A stretch of 64,000 nt of DNA from Paludibacteraceae bacterium (GCA_017509715.1 JAFWOU010000004.1:62001-126000); one strand, 5' to 3'; counted from the first letter of the stretch, positions 33,931-42,953 are shown. Translations and numbers: made by a program. Notes: generated from the letters alone by a model not told the origin.

Positions 33931-35029
33931 TCGTCGTTTTAGCATACGGTACAGCGTCTATCGGGCAGAAGTCACGGTCCAGGTACTTGAAGTAACCGGC
34001 CTGGCATACCATGGCAGCATTGTCGGTGGTGAAGGAGAAAGGCGGGATATATACCTGCCAACGGTAGCGACGACCGTAGTCCAGGAAAGCCTGACGCAGG
34101 CCGCTGTTGGCCGATACACCACCGGCTACGGCTACGTGGGTGATACCCAGGTCCTTGGCCGCCTTCTTCAGTTTTCGCATCAGCACGTCAATAACCGTCT
34201 CCTGGAGCGCCGCACAGAGGTCTTCGCGTAGGTTCGGAATCCGTTCGGCCAGTTCATCCACCGTCTCTACCCCATGCTCCCGCAGCAGGTCGCGAATGGT
34301 ATAGAGGAACGAGGTCTTGAGGCCGGAGAACGAGTAGTCGTAGCCCGGGATGTTAGGACGGGCGAAATGGAAATGCGTGGGGTCACCCAGTTTGGCGAGC
34401 CGGTCTACGTGCGGACCACCCGGGTACGGCAGTCCCAGCACCTTGGCGCACTTATCAAAGGCCTCACCGGCGGCATCGTCGATAGTCTGACCCAGAATTT
34501 TAAACGTCGGCAGATGGGTGCTTTTATCTTTCGACTTTTGACTTTCGACTAAAATTATTTGGCTATTGCCGCCCGAGACGAGCAGGCACAGGAACGGAAA
34601 CTCCGGATGGCGGATCTTGTCCGGCATCGTAAGCGCCGCTTTCATCTCCTCAGAGGGTTCTACGAAATGCGCCAGCACGTGGCCTTGCAGGTGGTTGACC
34701 TCGATCAAAGGGATACCCAGCGAGAGGGCCAGACCCTTGGCGAAGGACGTACCTACCAGCAGCGATCCCAGCAGACCGGGACCGCGCGTAAACGCGATCG
34801 CCGACAGCTCTTCACGCGCCACACCCGCACGACGCAACGCGGCGTCCACCACGGGTACGATATTCAACTGATGCGCACGCGATGCCAGTTCGGGCACCAC
34901 GCCGCCATACTCTTCATGCACCTTCTGCGAGGCGATGACGTTGCTCAGCAATCGGCCGTCACGAATAACGGCTGCCGAGGTGTCGTCGCAACTCGATTCT
35001 ATTGCCAAAATGACCACACTTGTTTCCAT
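33926..35029 (-). CDS. tsaD: tRNA threonylcarbamoyltransferase TsaD
   Basis: A 367-residue Kae1/TsaD ASKHA-fold enzyme that transfers threonylcarbamoyl to A37 of ANN-decoding tRNAs. It begins METSVVILAIESSCDDTSAA, has the metal-binding HLQGHVLAH, SGGNSQ, GQTIDDAAGEAFDK and GGVSANSGLR. Residues about 159-170 (VESQKSKDKS...) are an extra loop encoded by TCRAAAG repeats, placed between SGGNSQIIL and FKILGQTIDD, where the normal protein has only a short turn. Start 35029 was chosen over 35038 because METSVV fits the family. The promoter overlaps that of waaA. Confidence 0.95.
   Translation of the reverse strand: METSVVILAIESSCDDTSAAVIRDGRLLSNVIASQKVHEEYGGVVPELASRAHQLNIVPVVDAALRRAGVAREELSAIAFTRGPGLLGSLLVGTSFAKGLALSLGIPLIEVNHLQGHVLAHFVEPSEEMKAALTMPDKIRHPEFPFLCLLVSGGNSQIILVESQKSKDKSTHLPTFKILGQTIDDAAGEAFDKCAKVLGLPYPGGPHVDRLAKLGDPTHFHFARPNIPGYDYSFSGLKTSFLYTIRDLLREHGVETVDELAERIPNLREDLCAALQETVIDVLMRKLKKAAKDLGITHVAVAGGVSANSGLRQAFLDYGRRYRWQVYIPPFSFTTDNAAMVCQAGYFKYLDRDFCPIDAVPYAKTTI
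34527..34553 (-). repeat. TCRAAAG array inserted in frame in tsaD
   Basis: Coding sense: TAGTCGAAAG, TCAAAAG and TCGAAAG, then ATAAAAG. It encodes VESQKSKDKS. The TAG is out of frame here, so translation continues. Confidence 0.85.
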
Positions 35030-35047
35030 AACTTCCAAAATCGGCTA

Positions 35048-35095
35048 CAAAGGTACAACAAAATTTGCATATATCAAAAAAAAGTAGTAATTTTG
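35048..35095. promoter_or_regulatory. Overlapping divergent promoters of tsaD and waaA
   Basis: Plus (waaA): TTTGC 35064-35068, 19-bp spacer, TAATTTTG 35088-35095. Minus (tsaD): -33 TTTGA at 35078-35074, 19-bp spacer, -7 TACCTTTG at 35055-35048. The -33 boxes are interleaved, so two polymerases could not bind at once. Confidence 0.75.
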
Positions 35096-35118
35096 CGCGA
35101 TATTTATTATGCAAGAGT

Positions 35119-36363
35119 ATGCACTTTTACTTTTTTATACTACGAATAGCCGCTTTTTTCGGTCATAAACGTGCCCGCCGACTGGTGAAGGGTCAGCGTC
35201 AGGCGTTCCATGATCTGGCGGTCTATCAGGAGGCCCATCCGGAGCGTATGTTGCGCGACTGTGTGTGGTTTCACGCCGCCTCTGTGGGTGAGTTTGAGCA
35301 AGCCCGTCCTATCATCGAGCGGCTGCGCGAGGAGCAACCCTGGCGTCCGATCCTGCTGACTTTCTTCTCGCCTTCGGGCTATGAGATGCGACGGACCTAC
35401 GATAAGGTAGACCTGGTGACCTACTTGCCCTTTGCTACGCGCCGCAATGCCAAGCGCTTCATCGAACTGGTGAAGCCGAGCATGGCGATCTTCATCAAGT
35501 ATGAGTTCTGGCCGGCTTATATCCGTCAACTCAGCAAGCAGAAGGTGCCCTTCTATTCGGTGGCCTCCATCTTCCGTAAGGACCAGTATTTCTTCCGTTG
35601 GTACGGCGGCAGCGAGCGCCGGCTATTGAAGCAGTTCACCCACCTCTTTGTGCAGGATCAGGACTCGATCGACCTGCTCAAGCGGTATGGCATCACCCAG
35701 ACCAGCCTCTCGGGCGATACGCGTTTCGACCGCGTGACCAGCATTGCGGGTCATGCCAAGGACATCCCCGCCGTACGGCAGTTTGTGGAGGGACAGCAGC
35801 AGGTGATCGTAGCGGGTAGCACCTGGCCCGAGGACGAAGCGCTGCTCCATCAGTACGTCGCCTCGCATCCCGAGGTACGCCTGGTGCTGGTGCCGCATGA
35901 GATCGACCACGAACACCTGCACAGCATCTTCCATCTCTGGCAGGGCAAGCACGTACTGCTCTCTGAGGCGGATGAGAAGAACCTGCAACATACGCGTACG
36001 CTGGTGGTAGACCGGATGGGGCTGCTCAGTTCGATCTACCAGTACGGCCACGTAGCCTACGTAGGTGGCGGATTCGGTGACGGCATCCACAATACGATCG
36101 AGGCAGCCGTGTATGGTCTGCCCGTCATCTTCGGCCCCAAGTACGAACATTTCCGCGAGGCCAAGGCGCTCATCGCCAACGAGGGCGGATGCAGCATCAG
36201 CAATTATGAGCAACTGGAGAAAGCCATCGACGAGATGCTCCGCAGTCGCCAGAAGACCGGCCTGAATGCCGCCCGCTACGTAGAGTCGGAACTCGGCGCA
36301 ACAGACCGCATCTACAAGGCGCTCTTTAAGTCGAAAGTCGAAAGTCGAAAGTCAAAAGCCTAA
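35119..36363 (+). CDS. waaA: 3-deoxy-D-manno-octulosonic acid (Kdo) transferase
   Basis: A 414-residue GT30 glycosyltransferase that adds Kdo to lipid A precursor at the inner membrane. An N-terminal membrane-anchor helix (MHFYFFILRIAAFFGH) is followed by WFHAASVGEFEQARPII, FFSPSGYE, and the C-terminal AYVGGGFGDGIHNTIEAAVYGLP donor-binding region. ATG 35119 follows the -7 box by 24 nt. The C-terminal about 11 residues (SKVESRKSKA) are encoded entirely by TCRAAAG heptamers, a repeat-derived extension after the natural helix DRIYKALF. Confidence 0.95.
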   Translation: MHFYFFILRIAAFFGHKRARRLVKGQRQAFHDLAVYQEAHPERMLRDCVWFHAASVGEFEQARPIIERLREEQPWRPILLTFFSPSGYEMRRTYDKVDLVTYLPFATRRNAKRFIELVKPSMAIFIKYEFWPAYIRQLSKQKVPFYSVASIFRKDQYFFRWYGGSERRLLKQFTHLFVQDQDSIDLLKRYGITQTSLSGDTRFDRVTSIAGHAKDIPAVRQFVEGQQQVIVAGSTWPEDEALLHQYVASHPEVRLVLVPHEIDHEHLHSIFHLWQGKHVLLSEADEKNLQHTRTLVVDRMGLLSSIYQYGHVAYVGGGFGDGIHNTIEAAVYGLPVIFGPKYEHFREAKALIANEGGCSISNYEQLEKAIDEMLRSRQKTGLNAARYVESELGATDRIYKALFKSKVESRKSKA

Positions 36364-36409
36364 AATGACCAAATCGTAAATAAATCGTAAATCGTAAAAT
36401 CGTAAATAG
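36328..36409 (+). repeat. TCRAAAG array in waaA 3' end, then AAATCGT array
   Basis: Four TCRAAAG units provide the last codons of waaA; after the TAA come about four AAATCGT heptamers (the reverse complement of the TTTACGA type) up to the hisS ATG at 36414. Confidence 0.85.
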
Positions 36410-36413
36410 CTTT

Positions 36414-37736
36414 ATGTCACAAAAACCAAGTATACCTAAAGGTACGCGCGACTTCGGCGCCGTGGAAATGGCGCGTCGCAACTATATCTTCGACACCATC
36501 AAAGAGGTGTTCACCCTATACGGCTTCAGCCAGATAGAGACGCCGGCGATGGAGAATATCTCCACGCTGATGGGTAAGTACGGCGAGGAGGGTGACAAAC
36601 TGCTCTTCCGCGTGCAGAACAGCGGCGAGAAGGCGGCGTTGGCCCCCGAGAAGGGGCTACGTTACGACCTGACCGTTCCGTTTGCCCGTTACGTAGTGCA
36701 GCACCGCGAGGAGATCTCGTTCCCCTTCAAGCGCTTCCAGATCCAACCCGTATGGCGTGCCGACCGTCCGCAGAAGGGACGTTATCGTGAGTTCTATCAG
36801 TGTGACGTGGACGTCATCGGCAACGATAGCCTGGTGAGCGAACTGGAGCTGATCCAGATCGTAGAGGAGGTCTATCGTCGTCTGGGTATTCGCGTCTGCC
36901 TGCACCTGAACAACCGTAAGGTGCTGGCCGGTATCGCCGAGGTGATCGGTGCGCCGGACCGCATGATGGATATCACGGTAGCCATCGACAAACTCGACAA
37001 GATCGGTCTGGAGGCCGTGAATGGCGAACTCCAGGAGCGCGGCCTGAACGCGGAGCAGGTAGCGGCCCTGCAACCCATCTTGCAGCTGAGCGGCACCACG
37101 GCCGAGAAACTCACCGCACTGCGCGGCATCCTCCGGGAGAGCGAGACCGGACTCAAAGGCATAGAGGAGCTCGAAGAAGTATTCAGATTAGTCGAAAGTC
37201 AAAAGTCGAAAGTCGAAAGCGGTCTGTCCATCGAGCTGGATCTCTGTCTTGCTCGTGGACTTAACTACTATACCGGAGCTATCTTCGAGGTCAAGGCCCT
37301 GGATGCCCAGATCGGAAGTATCACGGGTGGCGGCCGCTACGACAACCTGACGGGTATATTCGGTATGCCGGGCGTATCGGGCGTAGGTATCTCGTTCGGC
37401 GCGGACCGTATCTACGACGTGCTGACCGAATTGAATCTCTTCCCCGAGTCGCTCCAGTCGCATACGCGGGTGCTCTTCACCACCTTTGGCCAGGACGAAC
37501 TCCTCATGGCGCTCCGCTGGGCCAAGGCGCTGCGTGAGGCGGGTATTCCTACCGAGGTCTATCCCGAGCCCACCAAGATGAAGCGCCAGATGAGTTATGC
37601 CGACCAGAAGCATATACCGTACGTAGCCATCATCGGTGGCGACGAGTTGGCGCAAGAGAAAGTCATGCTCAAGAACATGACCACGGGCGAACAACAACTG
37701 ATTAGTCAAGAACAACTAATTGCAACCATACAATAA
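36414..37736 (+). CDS. hisS: Histidyl-tRNA synthetase
   Basis: A 440-residue class II synthetase. KGTRDF at the N-terminus, motif 2 region [15 protein letters not shown], the His-specific [23 protein letters not shown], motif 3 [11 protein letters not shown], and a C-terminal anticodon-binding domain are all present. Residues about 259-270 ([12 protein letters not shown]) are an in-frame insertion of TCRAAAG heptamers just before the [12 protein letters not shown] active-site segment. Reading frame is intact on both sides. It lies downstream of waaA, separated by the AAATCGT array. Confidence 0.96.
   Translation: MSQKPSIPKGTRDFGAVEMARRNYIFDTIKEVFTLYGFSQIETPAMENISTLMGKYGEEGDKLLFRVQNSGEKAALAPEKGLRYDLTVPFARYVVQHREEISFPFKRFQIQPVWRADRPQKGRYREFYQCDVDVIGNDSLVSELELIQIVEEVYRRLGIRVCLHLNNRKVLAGIAEVIGAPDRMMDITVAIDKLDKIGLEAVNGELQERGLNAEQVAALQPILQLSGTTAEKLTALRGILRESETGLKGIEELEEVFRLVESQKSKVESGLSIELDLCLARGLNYYTGAIFEVKALDAQIGSITGGGRYDNLTGIFGMPGVSGVGISFGADRIYDVLTELNLFPESLQSHTRVLFTTFGQDELLMALRWAKALREAGIPTEVYPEPTKMKRQMSYADQKHIPYVAIIGGDELAQEKVMLKNMTTGEQQLISQEQLIATIQ
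37189..37222 (+). repeat. TCRAAAG array inserted in frame in hisS
   Basis: TAGTCGAAAG followed by three TCRAAAG units, encoding [10 protein letters not shown]. The TAG is out of frame. The array is the same as intergenic arrays. Confidence 0.9.
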
Positions 37737-37754
37737 ACAACAAAAACACACAAC

Positions 37755-40070
37755 ATGAAGAGGATCTTTTTATCTCTTGTCGTGATGACAATGAGTGTGG
37801 CACTGATGGCAGTGCCGGCACGTCGAGGTTGGCAGACCCGTACCCAAGCGGACGGTACCACGATCGAGGTGCAGACTATCGGTGATGAGTTCTACCACTA
37901 CACCATCAACCGAGAGGGAAAGCAAGTACGCGAAGTGAATGGCATGTACCAAGTGGTAGGCGAAGCACCCACCGTAGAGGTAGCTAAGGCACGCCACGCC
38001 AAGGGTGTAGCACGCCGTCAGCGCAAGGAAATCGGCGTAACGCCCAACACAGCACCTAAGGGTGTTGTCATCCTGGTGAATTTCTCCAACAAATCGATGC
38101 AATCCGGTCATACCCTGGCTACATTCGACGAGCTCTGTAATTCGCTCAACTGTACGGTCAATGCGGGTTATCCCTCGGCAGGTCAGTATTTTGCAGATCA
38201 AAGTAACGGCACCTATCGTCCACAGTTTGACGTGTTTGGTCCCGTGACGCTCAGCCGCAACGTAGCCTACTACGGCACCGACGGCAGCGAAGAGGGTGAC
38301 GACCAGCACGCTACAGACGCTGTCATCGAGGGTTGCCGTCTGGCGAACGAGCAGTTCACCATCAACTGGGCCGACTACGACTCCGACAACGACGGCTACG
38401 TAGATTTCGTATACGTCATCTATGCCGGCAAGGGTCAGGCTGATGGCGGTACGTCCGAGACCATCTGGCCGCACAACTGGGAAGTAAGTTCTGCACGTTC
38501 GTACGGCTATTGCACCTACACGGCTTCGGAGTGCAAACTGGGCGGTAAGACGATTGAGAACTACGCTATGTCGAGCGAGATGTCGGGCAACAGCCTGGGC
38601 GGTATCGGTACGCTCTGCCACGAGTTCGGTCACGTGATGGGTCTGCCCGATTTCTATGATACCCAATACGGCACCAACTACAACAATAACCTCACACCCT
38701 GTGATTGGGATGTGATGGACGGCGGTGCTTACAACGGTGACGGCCACTGCCCGCCTAACTACAGCCCGTGGGAGAAGGAGTTCTTCGGATGGGCTACCAC
38801 CATCAACCCGGGTAACGAGGGTCAGAACCTGACGCTCTACGCCAACGGTACGCAGAACTACCAGCCCTACCAGATTACCTCGAACGGCAACTATGTAGGT
38901 CCCACCACCGCAGGCTTGCGCTACTATATCGAGAACCGCCAGGCCGTGGGCTGGGACGCTCCGCTCACGGGTCACGGTATGCTGCTCTGGAAGGTGACCT
39001 TCAATGCCAGCAAGTGGACCAACAACGAACCCAACAATACGGCCAACAACCCGTACTATACCGTTGTATCGGCCTATGGCAACAAGATCGGATGGGACGG
39101 CTCCACCGACAACTGCCCGAAGAACACCTTCCCCGGCACGAAGAACGTAACCTCTTACACCGGCATCACCGGCAAACCGCTGCTCAATATCGCTGAGAGC
39201 AATCAGGTAGTGACCCTCACCTATATCGAGGAGCCGGCGGCACCGGTAGATACGTTTCTCGTACGGTTCATGGCCTTCGGTCGGGGGTATGGGTACATGG
39301 AATCCACCGGTACGCTCAGGATACCGTTCATAGATCCCGTATCATGCAGCGACGGTCGCGTATTCGTAGGCTGGTGCAGCCAGGCTGACTATAGCAGCGA
39401 GACCACCGCGCCGACCTTTGCCAAGGCAGGCGACCCTGTAGCCGAAGGCGCTACATTCTACGCTGTCTTTGCTGATCGGGAATTAGTCGAAGGCCAACTG
39501 ACTGCTTTTGACGGCACAACCAGCGGTACCTACAATATCTATGCGCAAGTGGGTAATACCAAGTATTATGCTACCGGCGATATTAGCAACAATAAGATGC
39601 AGAGTACGACCAACAAACTACAGGCGGGTGAATTCACACTGACGGTTAACAATGAAGGAGTGACTATTTTCAATGAGTCCAACTATCTCATCTATACCGG
39701 TGAAAAAACCAATATCCGCAAGTCTGCATCGAGGTATACATGGGGAATTGAGCAAGGTACTCAGGGAACATGGCGCTTGATACCTTCAACGGGTACAAGT
39801 CGTGCACTCATCTTCCGTGCAGGCGACTACAACGTCTTTGGCGCCTATGCTACCAGCAATGTCAACGGTACCGAGTACTTCGACCTGGAGATCGCTAGCG
39901 AAAGTGGCGGCATTGCCTATAGCAACTACAGCACGTCGTGCGAGCACGGTACCGCCCTGGAGCAGACCGAGACCGCTGCACCCGCTGTACGCAAAGTGAT
40001 CTACAACGGCCAGGTGTATATCCTCCGCGAGGGCAAGACCTACACGCTCACCGGAGTAGAAATCAAGTAA
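37755..40070 (+). CDS. Secreted M6-family (immune inhibitor A-like) metallopeptidase
   Basis: A 771-residue exported zinc protease. A signal peptide (1-20) and a propeptide precede the catalytic domain with HEFGHVMGLPDFYD (HExxH at 289-293). A calcium-type DSDNDGYVD lies at 209-217. After about residue 490 come beta-rich modules with Gly/Tyr/Thr. The C-terminus (RKVIYNGQVYILREGKTY and 8 more) matches the end of the secreted protein at 8108 and looks like a type IX secretion sorting module. It is 18 nt downstream of hisS. Confidence 0.88.
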   Translation: MKRIFLSLVVMTMSVALMAVPARRGWQTRTQADGTTIEVQTIGDEFYHYTINREGKQVREVNGMYQVVGEAPTVEVAKARHAKGVARRQRKEIGVTPNTAPKGVVILVNFSNKSMQSGHTLATFDELCNSLNCTVNAGYPSAGQYFADQSNGTYRPQFDVFGPVTLSRNVAYYGTDGSEEGDDQHATDAVIEGCRLANEQFTINWADYDSDNDGYVDFVYVIYAGKGQADGGTSETIWPHNWEVSSARSYGYCTYTASECKLGGKTIENYAMSSEMSGNSLGGIGTLCHEFGHVMGLPDFYDTQYGTNYNNNLTPCDWDVMDGGAYNGDGHCPPNYSPWEKEFFGWATTINPGNEGQNLTLYANGTQNYQPYQITSNGNYVGPTTAGLRYYIENRQAVGWDAPLTGHGMLLWKVTFNASKWTNNEPNNTANNPYYTVVSAYGNKIGWDGSTDNCPKNTFPGTKNVTSYTGITGKPLLNIAESNQVVTLTYIEEPAAPVDTFLVRFMAFGRGYGYMESTGTLRIPFIDPVSCSDGRVFVGWCSQADYSSETTAPTFAKAGDPVAEGATFYAVFADRELVEGQLTAFDGTTSGTYNIYAQVGNTKYYATGDISNNKMQSTTNKLQAGEFTLTVNNEGVTIFNESNYLIYTGEKTNIRKSASRYTWGIEQGTQGTWRLIPSTGTSRALIFRAGDYNVFGAYATSNVNGTEYFDLEIASESGGIAYSNYSTSCEHGTALEQTETAAPAVRKVIYNGQVYILREGKTYTLTGVEIK

Positions 40071-40099
40071 TAATTATAAGGAAAAAAATAAATGAGATA

Positions 40100-40633
40100 A
40101 TGGACACAGCAAAGCAATTTGACGAGGTGACGGCGCGCTGCCGTCAGATATTTGCGGACAAGATGCAGGACTACGGTGCTTCGTGGCGCATCTTCCGTCT
40201 GCATGGTATTACCGATCAACTCTATATCAAAGCCTGCAACATCCGCCAACGCCAGGAGACGGGCGTCAGCCTCGTGGGCGATGATATCGAGGGCAACCTG
40301 CGTGCCATTATCAACTACGGCATCACGGCTATCATACAGGCGCGCCAGGGCTACGCCGACGCTATCGACATGAGCAACGACGAGGCCATGGCGCAGTATG
40401 ACAGCGTGCTTGCCGAGACCAAGGAACTGATGCTTCGCAAGAATCATGACTACGGAGAAGCCTGGCGCGAGATGTCGAAAGAGGGCATCGTAGACATGAT
40501 TCTGGCGAAGATCATCCGCATCAAGACCATCCTCTCCAACGAGGGCAAGACCATCGCGTCGGAGGGCGTAGAGGGCAACTACTTCGACATCATCAACTAC
40601 GCGATCTTCGATTTAATCCATTATAGCTTATGA
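40100..40633 (+). CDS. DUF1599 protein with internal duplication
   Basis: A 177-residue, mostly helical cytoplasmic protein. Two homologous halves can be aligned by eye: K-x-x-DYG-x-(S/A)-WR...GI.D....K..RI...G...EGN...IINY.I..I (about residues 18-85 and 103-170), which is the DUF1599 pattern. Biochemical function is not established to my knowledge. Start MDTAKQFDEV at 40100 was chosen; the longer open frame would overlap the M6 gene. It overlaps the next gene by 4 nt (ATGA), a coupling kept with BT_3928-like genes in Bacteroidales. Confidence 0.85.
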   Translation: MDTAKQFDEVTARCRQIFADKMQDYGASWRIFRLHGITDQLYIKACNIRQRQETGVSLVGDDIEGNLRAIINYGITAIIQARQGYADAIDMSNDEAMAQYDSVLAETKELMLRKNHDYGEAWREMSKEGIVDMILAKIIRIKTILSNEGKTIASEGVEGNYFDIINYAIFDLIHYSL

Positions 40634-41748
40634 AAAAATTCCAACTCATTACGGGCCATATAGCCCAGGCGCTGCTGGCGCTCACCTTTCTGTTCTCGGG
40701 TATCGTCAAGGCCATCGACCCGCTGGGTACGGTCTATAAGGTAGAGGACTACCTCAAGGCCTTCGGCGGCTTCATGACCGAACTGCTGCCCCTGGCTACA
40801 GCGGCGGCCTGGACGCTGATATGCGTCGAGTGCCTGCTGGGTGTGGCCATGCTGCTCTCTATCCGTCCGCGATGGACGAGCTGGCTCTCGCTGGCCTTCT
40901 ATCTGGTGATGACGCCCCTGACGCTCTGGATCGCACTCACCAATCCCGTGAGCGACTGCGGTTGCTTCGGCGATGCGCTGGTGCTCACCAACTGGCAGAC
41001 GTTCTATAAGAACCTCATCCTGCTCGCCCTGGTAGTCATCATGATCCTGTGCCGCAAGGAAATCAAAGATCCCTGGCGCTGGGTATGGCAGCTATGTAGC
41101 CTGTGCGTAGCCCTGGTGGCTGTGCTGGGCCTCATGACCTGGACCCACTACCATCTGCCGCTCATGGACTTCCGTCCGTACCGTATCGGCAACAACCTGC
41201 CCGAGCAGATGCAGGGCGGCAAGGCACCCGTCGTGGACTATGTCTTCGTCTATGAGAAGGACGGCCTCCAGCAGGAGTTTACGACCAGCAACTTGCCCTC
41301 CAAGGACGAGGGCTGGCAGTTCGTAGAGCGCCACGATGTCATCATCGAGGAGGGCGTCGAGGCACCCGTGCATGATTTCGAGCTCACCCGCTGGGCCGAT
41401 GGCGAGGAGGTGACCGAGGATGTACTCGCCTCCGCCGAACCCTTCACGCTCGTTGTGATGTACGACCTCCTGAAGGCCGACCGCTCGATGCTGGGTCGCG
41501 TCGTAGACCTGGTGCAGCAGCACGCCGACGCATGCTATATCCTCACCGGTTCGGGCGACGAGGCTATTGAGGCCATGCTCACCGAGGTGGAGCTGCAGCG
41601 CGGTAGCGAGGCCCGCATGATGATGGAGGACGCTATCTGCACCGCCGACCCCGTCATGCTCAAGACCATCGTTCGGGCCAACCCGGGCGTCTTTGTGCTG
41701 CAAGACGGTACGGTCATCGACAAGTACAACCTCCGCAACAGAGAATAA
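40630..41748 (+). CDS. BT_3928-like DoxX/MauE membrane protein with thioredoxin-like tail
   Basis: A 372-residue protein with four N-terminal TM segments (about 8-160) of DoxX/MauE type, including the redox-type motif DCGCFGD near residue 120. A fifth TM segment leads to an extracytoplasmic domain (about 200-372) with thioredoxin-like secondary structure but no CxxC. In Bacteroides this family lies between a DUF1599 gene and tpiA; here the DUF1599 neighbour is kept but tpiA is 10 kb away. It may pass electrons across the membrane; this is an inference. Confidence 0.85.
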   Translation: MKKFQLITGHIAQALLALTFLFSGIVKAIDPLGTVYKVEDYLKAFGGFMTELLPLATAAAWTLICVECLLGVAMLLSIRPRWTSWLSLAFYLVMTPLTLWIALTNPVSDCGCFGDALVLTNWQTFYKNLILLALVVIMILCRKEIKDPWRWVWQLCSLCVALVAVLGLMTWTHYHLPLMDFRPYRIGNNLPEQMQGGKAPVVDYVFVYEKDGLQQEFTTSNLPSKDEGWQFVERHDVIIEEGVEAPVHDFELTRWADGEEVTEDVLASAEPFTLVVMYDLLKADRSMLGRVVDLVQQHADACYILTGSGDEAIEAMLTEVELQRGSEARMMMEDAICTADPVMLKTIVRANPGVFVLQDGTVIDKYNLRNRE

Positions 41749-41754
41749 CTGCAT

Positions 41755-42831
41755 ATGCTCTTCCGGTTCATCATAGCGCTTCCCATGATGGTGTGCCTCT
41801 TCTGGTGCATCTATTTCATGGTGCGCATGATGCGTCCGGACGAGGAGCGCCGCGTGACAGGCAGCATATTGGCTTTCTACGTCGCCTCTACGGTGCTTTA
41901 CACCAACCATTGGCTCTATTTCTCGGGCTGTACGTCCTTCCTTGGCTGGTGGACCTACACGCTGGCCAACCTGAGCGTATATCCTTTATATTACGCCTAC
42001 CTGCTCGCGCTCACACGTACGCGTAGCCGCACCGAGCTCCTGTGCCTGTTTATCCCTACGGTGATCGTTGCCCTATTCAGCCCCCTCAATCATGCTATGG
42101 GTTGGATGAGCCAGGACACTGTCTGGATGGCGGTACGCGTCTGCTTTGCGCTGCTGGTCATCTGGGTATGGGTGCGCGGTTTCCGCTTGCTGCGCCGCAC
42201 CACGCGTCGCCTGGACGACACCTATACCGACGACCGCAGCTATGCCTTACAGCCTACACGCATCCTGCTTATCCTCATCGGTATTACGGCCGCTGTCTCT
42301 ACGCTGCTCAACATATTGGGCAGTCAATTCTTCGTGGGCAACTCTATAGTCGTCCTGCCCGCCGTCATCATGTCGGTTCTGCTCTATGGATTGGGCTATA
42401 TAGCCGCCCATACCGTTTTGCCGATAGAGACCGTCGTGCCCGAGGAAGAACCGGCAGAAACGGCGCAGGATACCACCACGGAAGAGACTGACGCCATGAT
42501 GTCACGAATAGCCAAAGCACTCCGCGAGCAGCGACTCTTCGCCGATCCGCACCTTACTATCCAGGATATGGCCAACGCCATCGGCTCCAACCGCACCTAT
42601 GTCTCGCGTTGCATCAACCGCCGTACCGGACTCAGCTTCTCGCAGTACGTGGCGCGTTACCGCGTAGAGCATGCCCAGCAGATCCTGCGCGACCCGCAGT
42701 ACCGCACCGACCACGAGGCGATCACTGAGGCAGCCTCCCTCAGCGGCTTCTCGTCCGACCAGACTTTCTACCGCGTCTTTAAGGAGCAAACCGACCTCAC
42801 ACCCCTGCAATATCGGCAGCAAAATATATAG
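41755..42831 (+). CDS. 7TM-AraC membrane-bound transcriptional regulator
   Basis: A 358-residue protein with about seven hydrophobic segments (residues 1-225) and a cytoplasmic AraC-type double HTH at the C-terminus (LTIQDMANAIGSNRTYVSRC, then ITEAASLSGFSSDQTFYRVF). This fusion allows DNA binding directly from the membrane. Its stop codon TAG is the first triplet of the 111-bp repeat element at 42829-42939. The lipoprotein array starts 230 bp downstream and might be a target; that is only a guess from position. Confidence 0.88.
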   Translation: MLFRFIIALPMMVCLFWCIYFMVRMMRPDEERRVTGSILAFYVASTVLYTNHWLYFSGCTSFLGWWTYTLANLSVYPLYYAYLLALTRTRSRTELLCLFIPTVIVALFSPLNHAMGWMSQDTVWMAVRVCFALLVIWVWVRGFRLLRRTTRRLDDTYTDDRSYALQPTRILLILIGITAAVSTLLNILGSQFFVGNSIVVLPAVIMSVLLYGLGYIAAHTVLPIETVVPEEEPAETAQDTTTEETDAMMSRIAKALREQRLFADPHLTIQDMANAIGSNRTYVSRCINRRTGLSFSQYVARYRVEHAQQILRDPQYRTDHEAITEAASLSGFSSDQTFYRVFKEQTDLTPLQYRQQNI

Positions 42832-42939
42832 TCGAAAGAAAAAAGTCGAAAGAAAAAAGCCGAGTATGTATTCGCTATTGACAACGATCGTAACGCTATC
42901 ATTATATGCTTTCGACTTTTGACTTTTGACTTTCGACTA
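42829..42939 (+). repeat. 111-bp inverted-end repeat element, copy 2
   Basis: TAGTC at 42829 to GACTA at 42939, with heptamer-like arms and the core containing GTATTCGCTATTGACAACGA. It matches the reverse complement of 2963-3073 without gaps. Its TAG is the stop of the AraC gene. Confidence 0.85.
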
Positions 42940-42953
42940 CAAAAAAGACTACT

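Noticed and set aside
37189..37222. Possible frameshift or pseudogene in hisS (also considered for tsaD, radA, rsgA and uvrA)
   Set aside because: The conserved motifs continue in the same frame on both sides of each insertion, so the genes are intact with extra loops.
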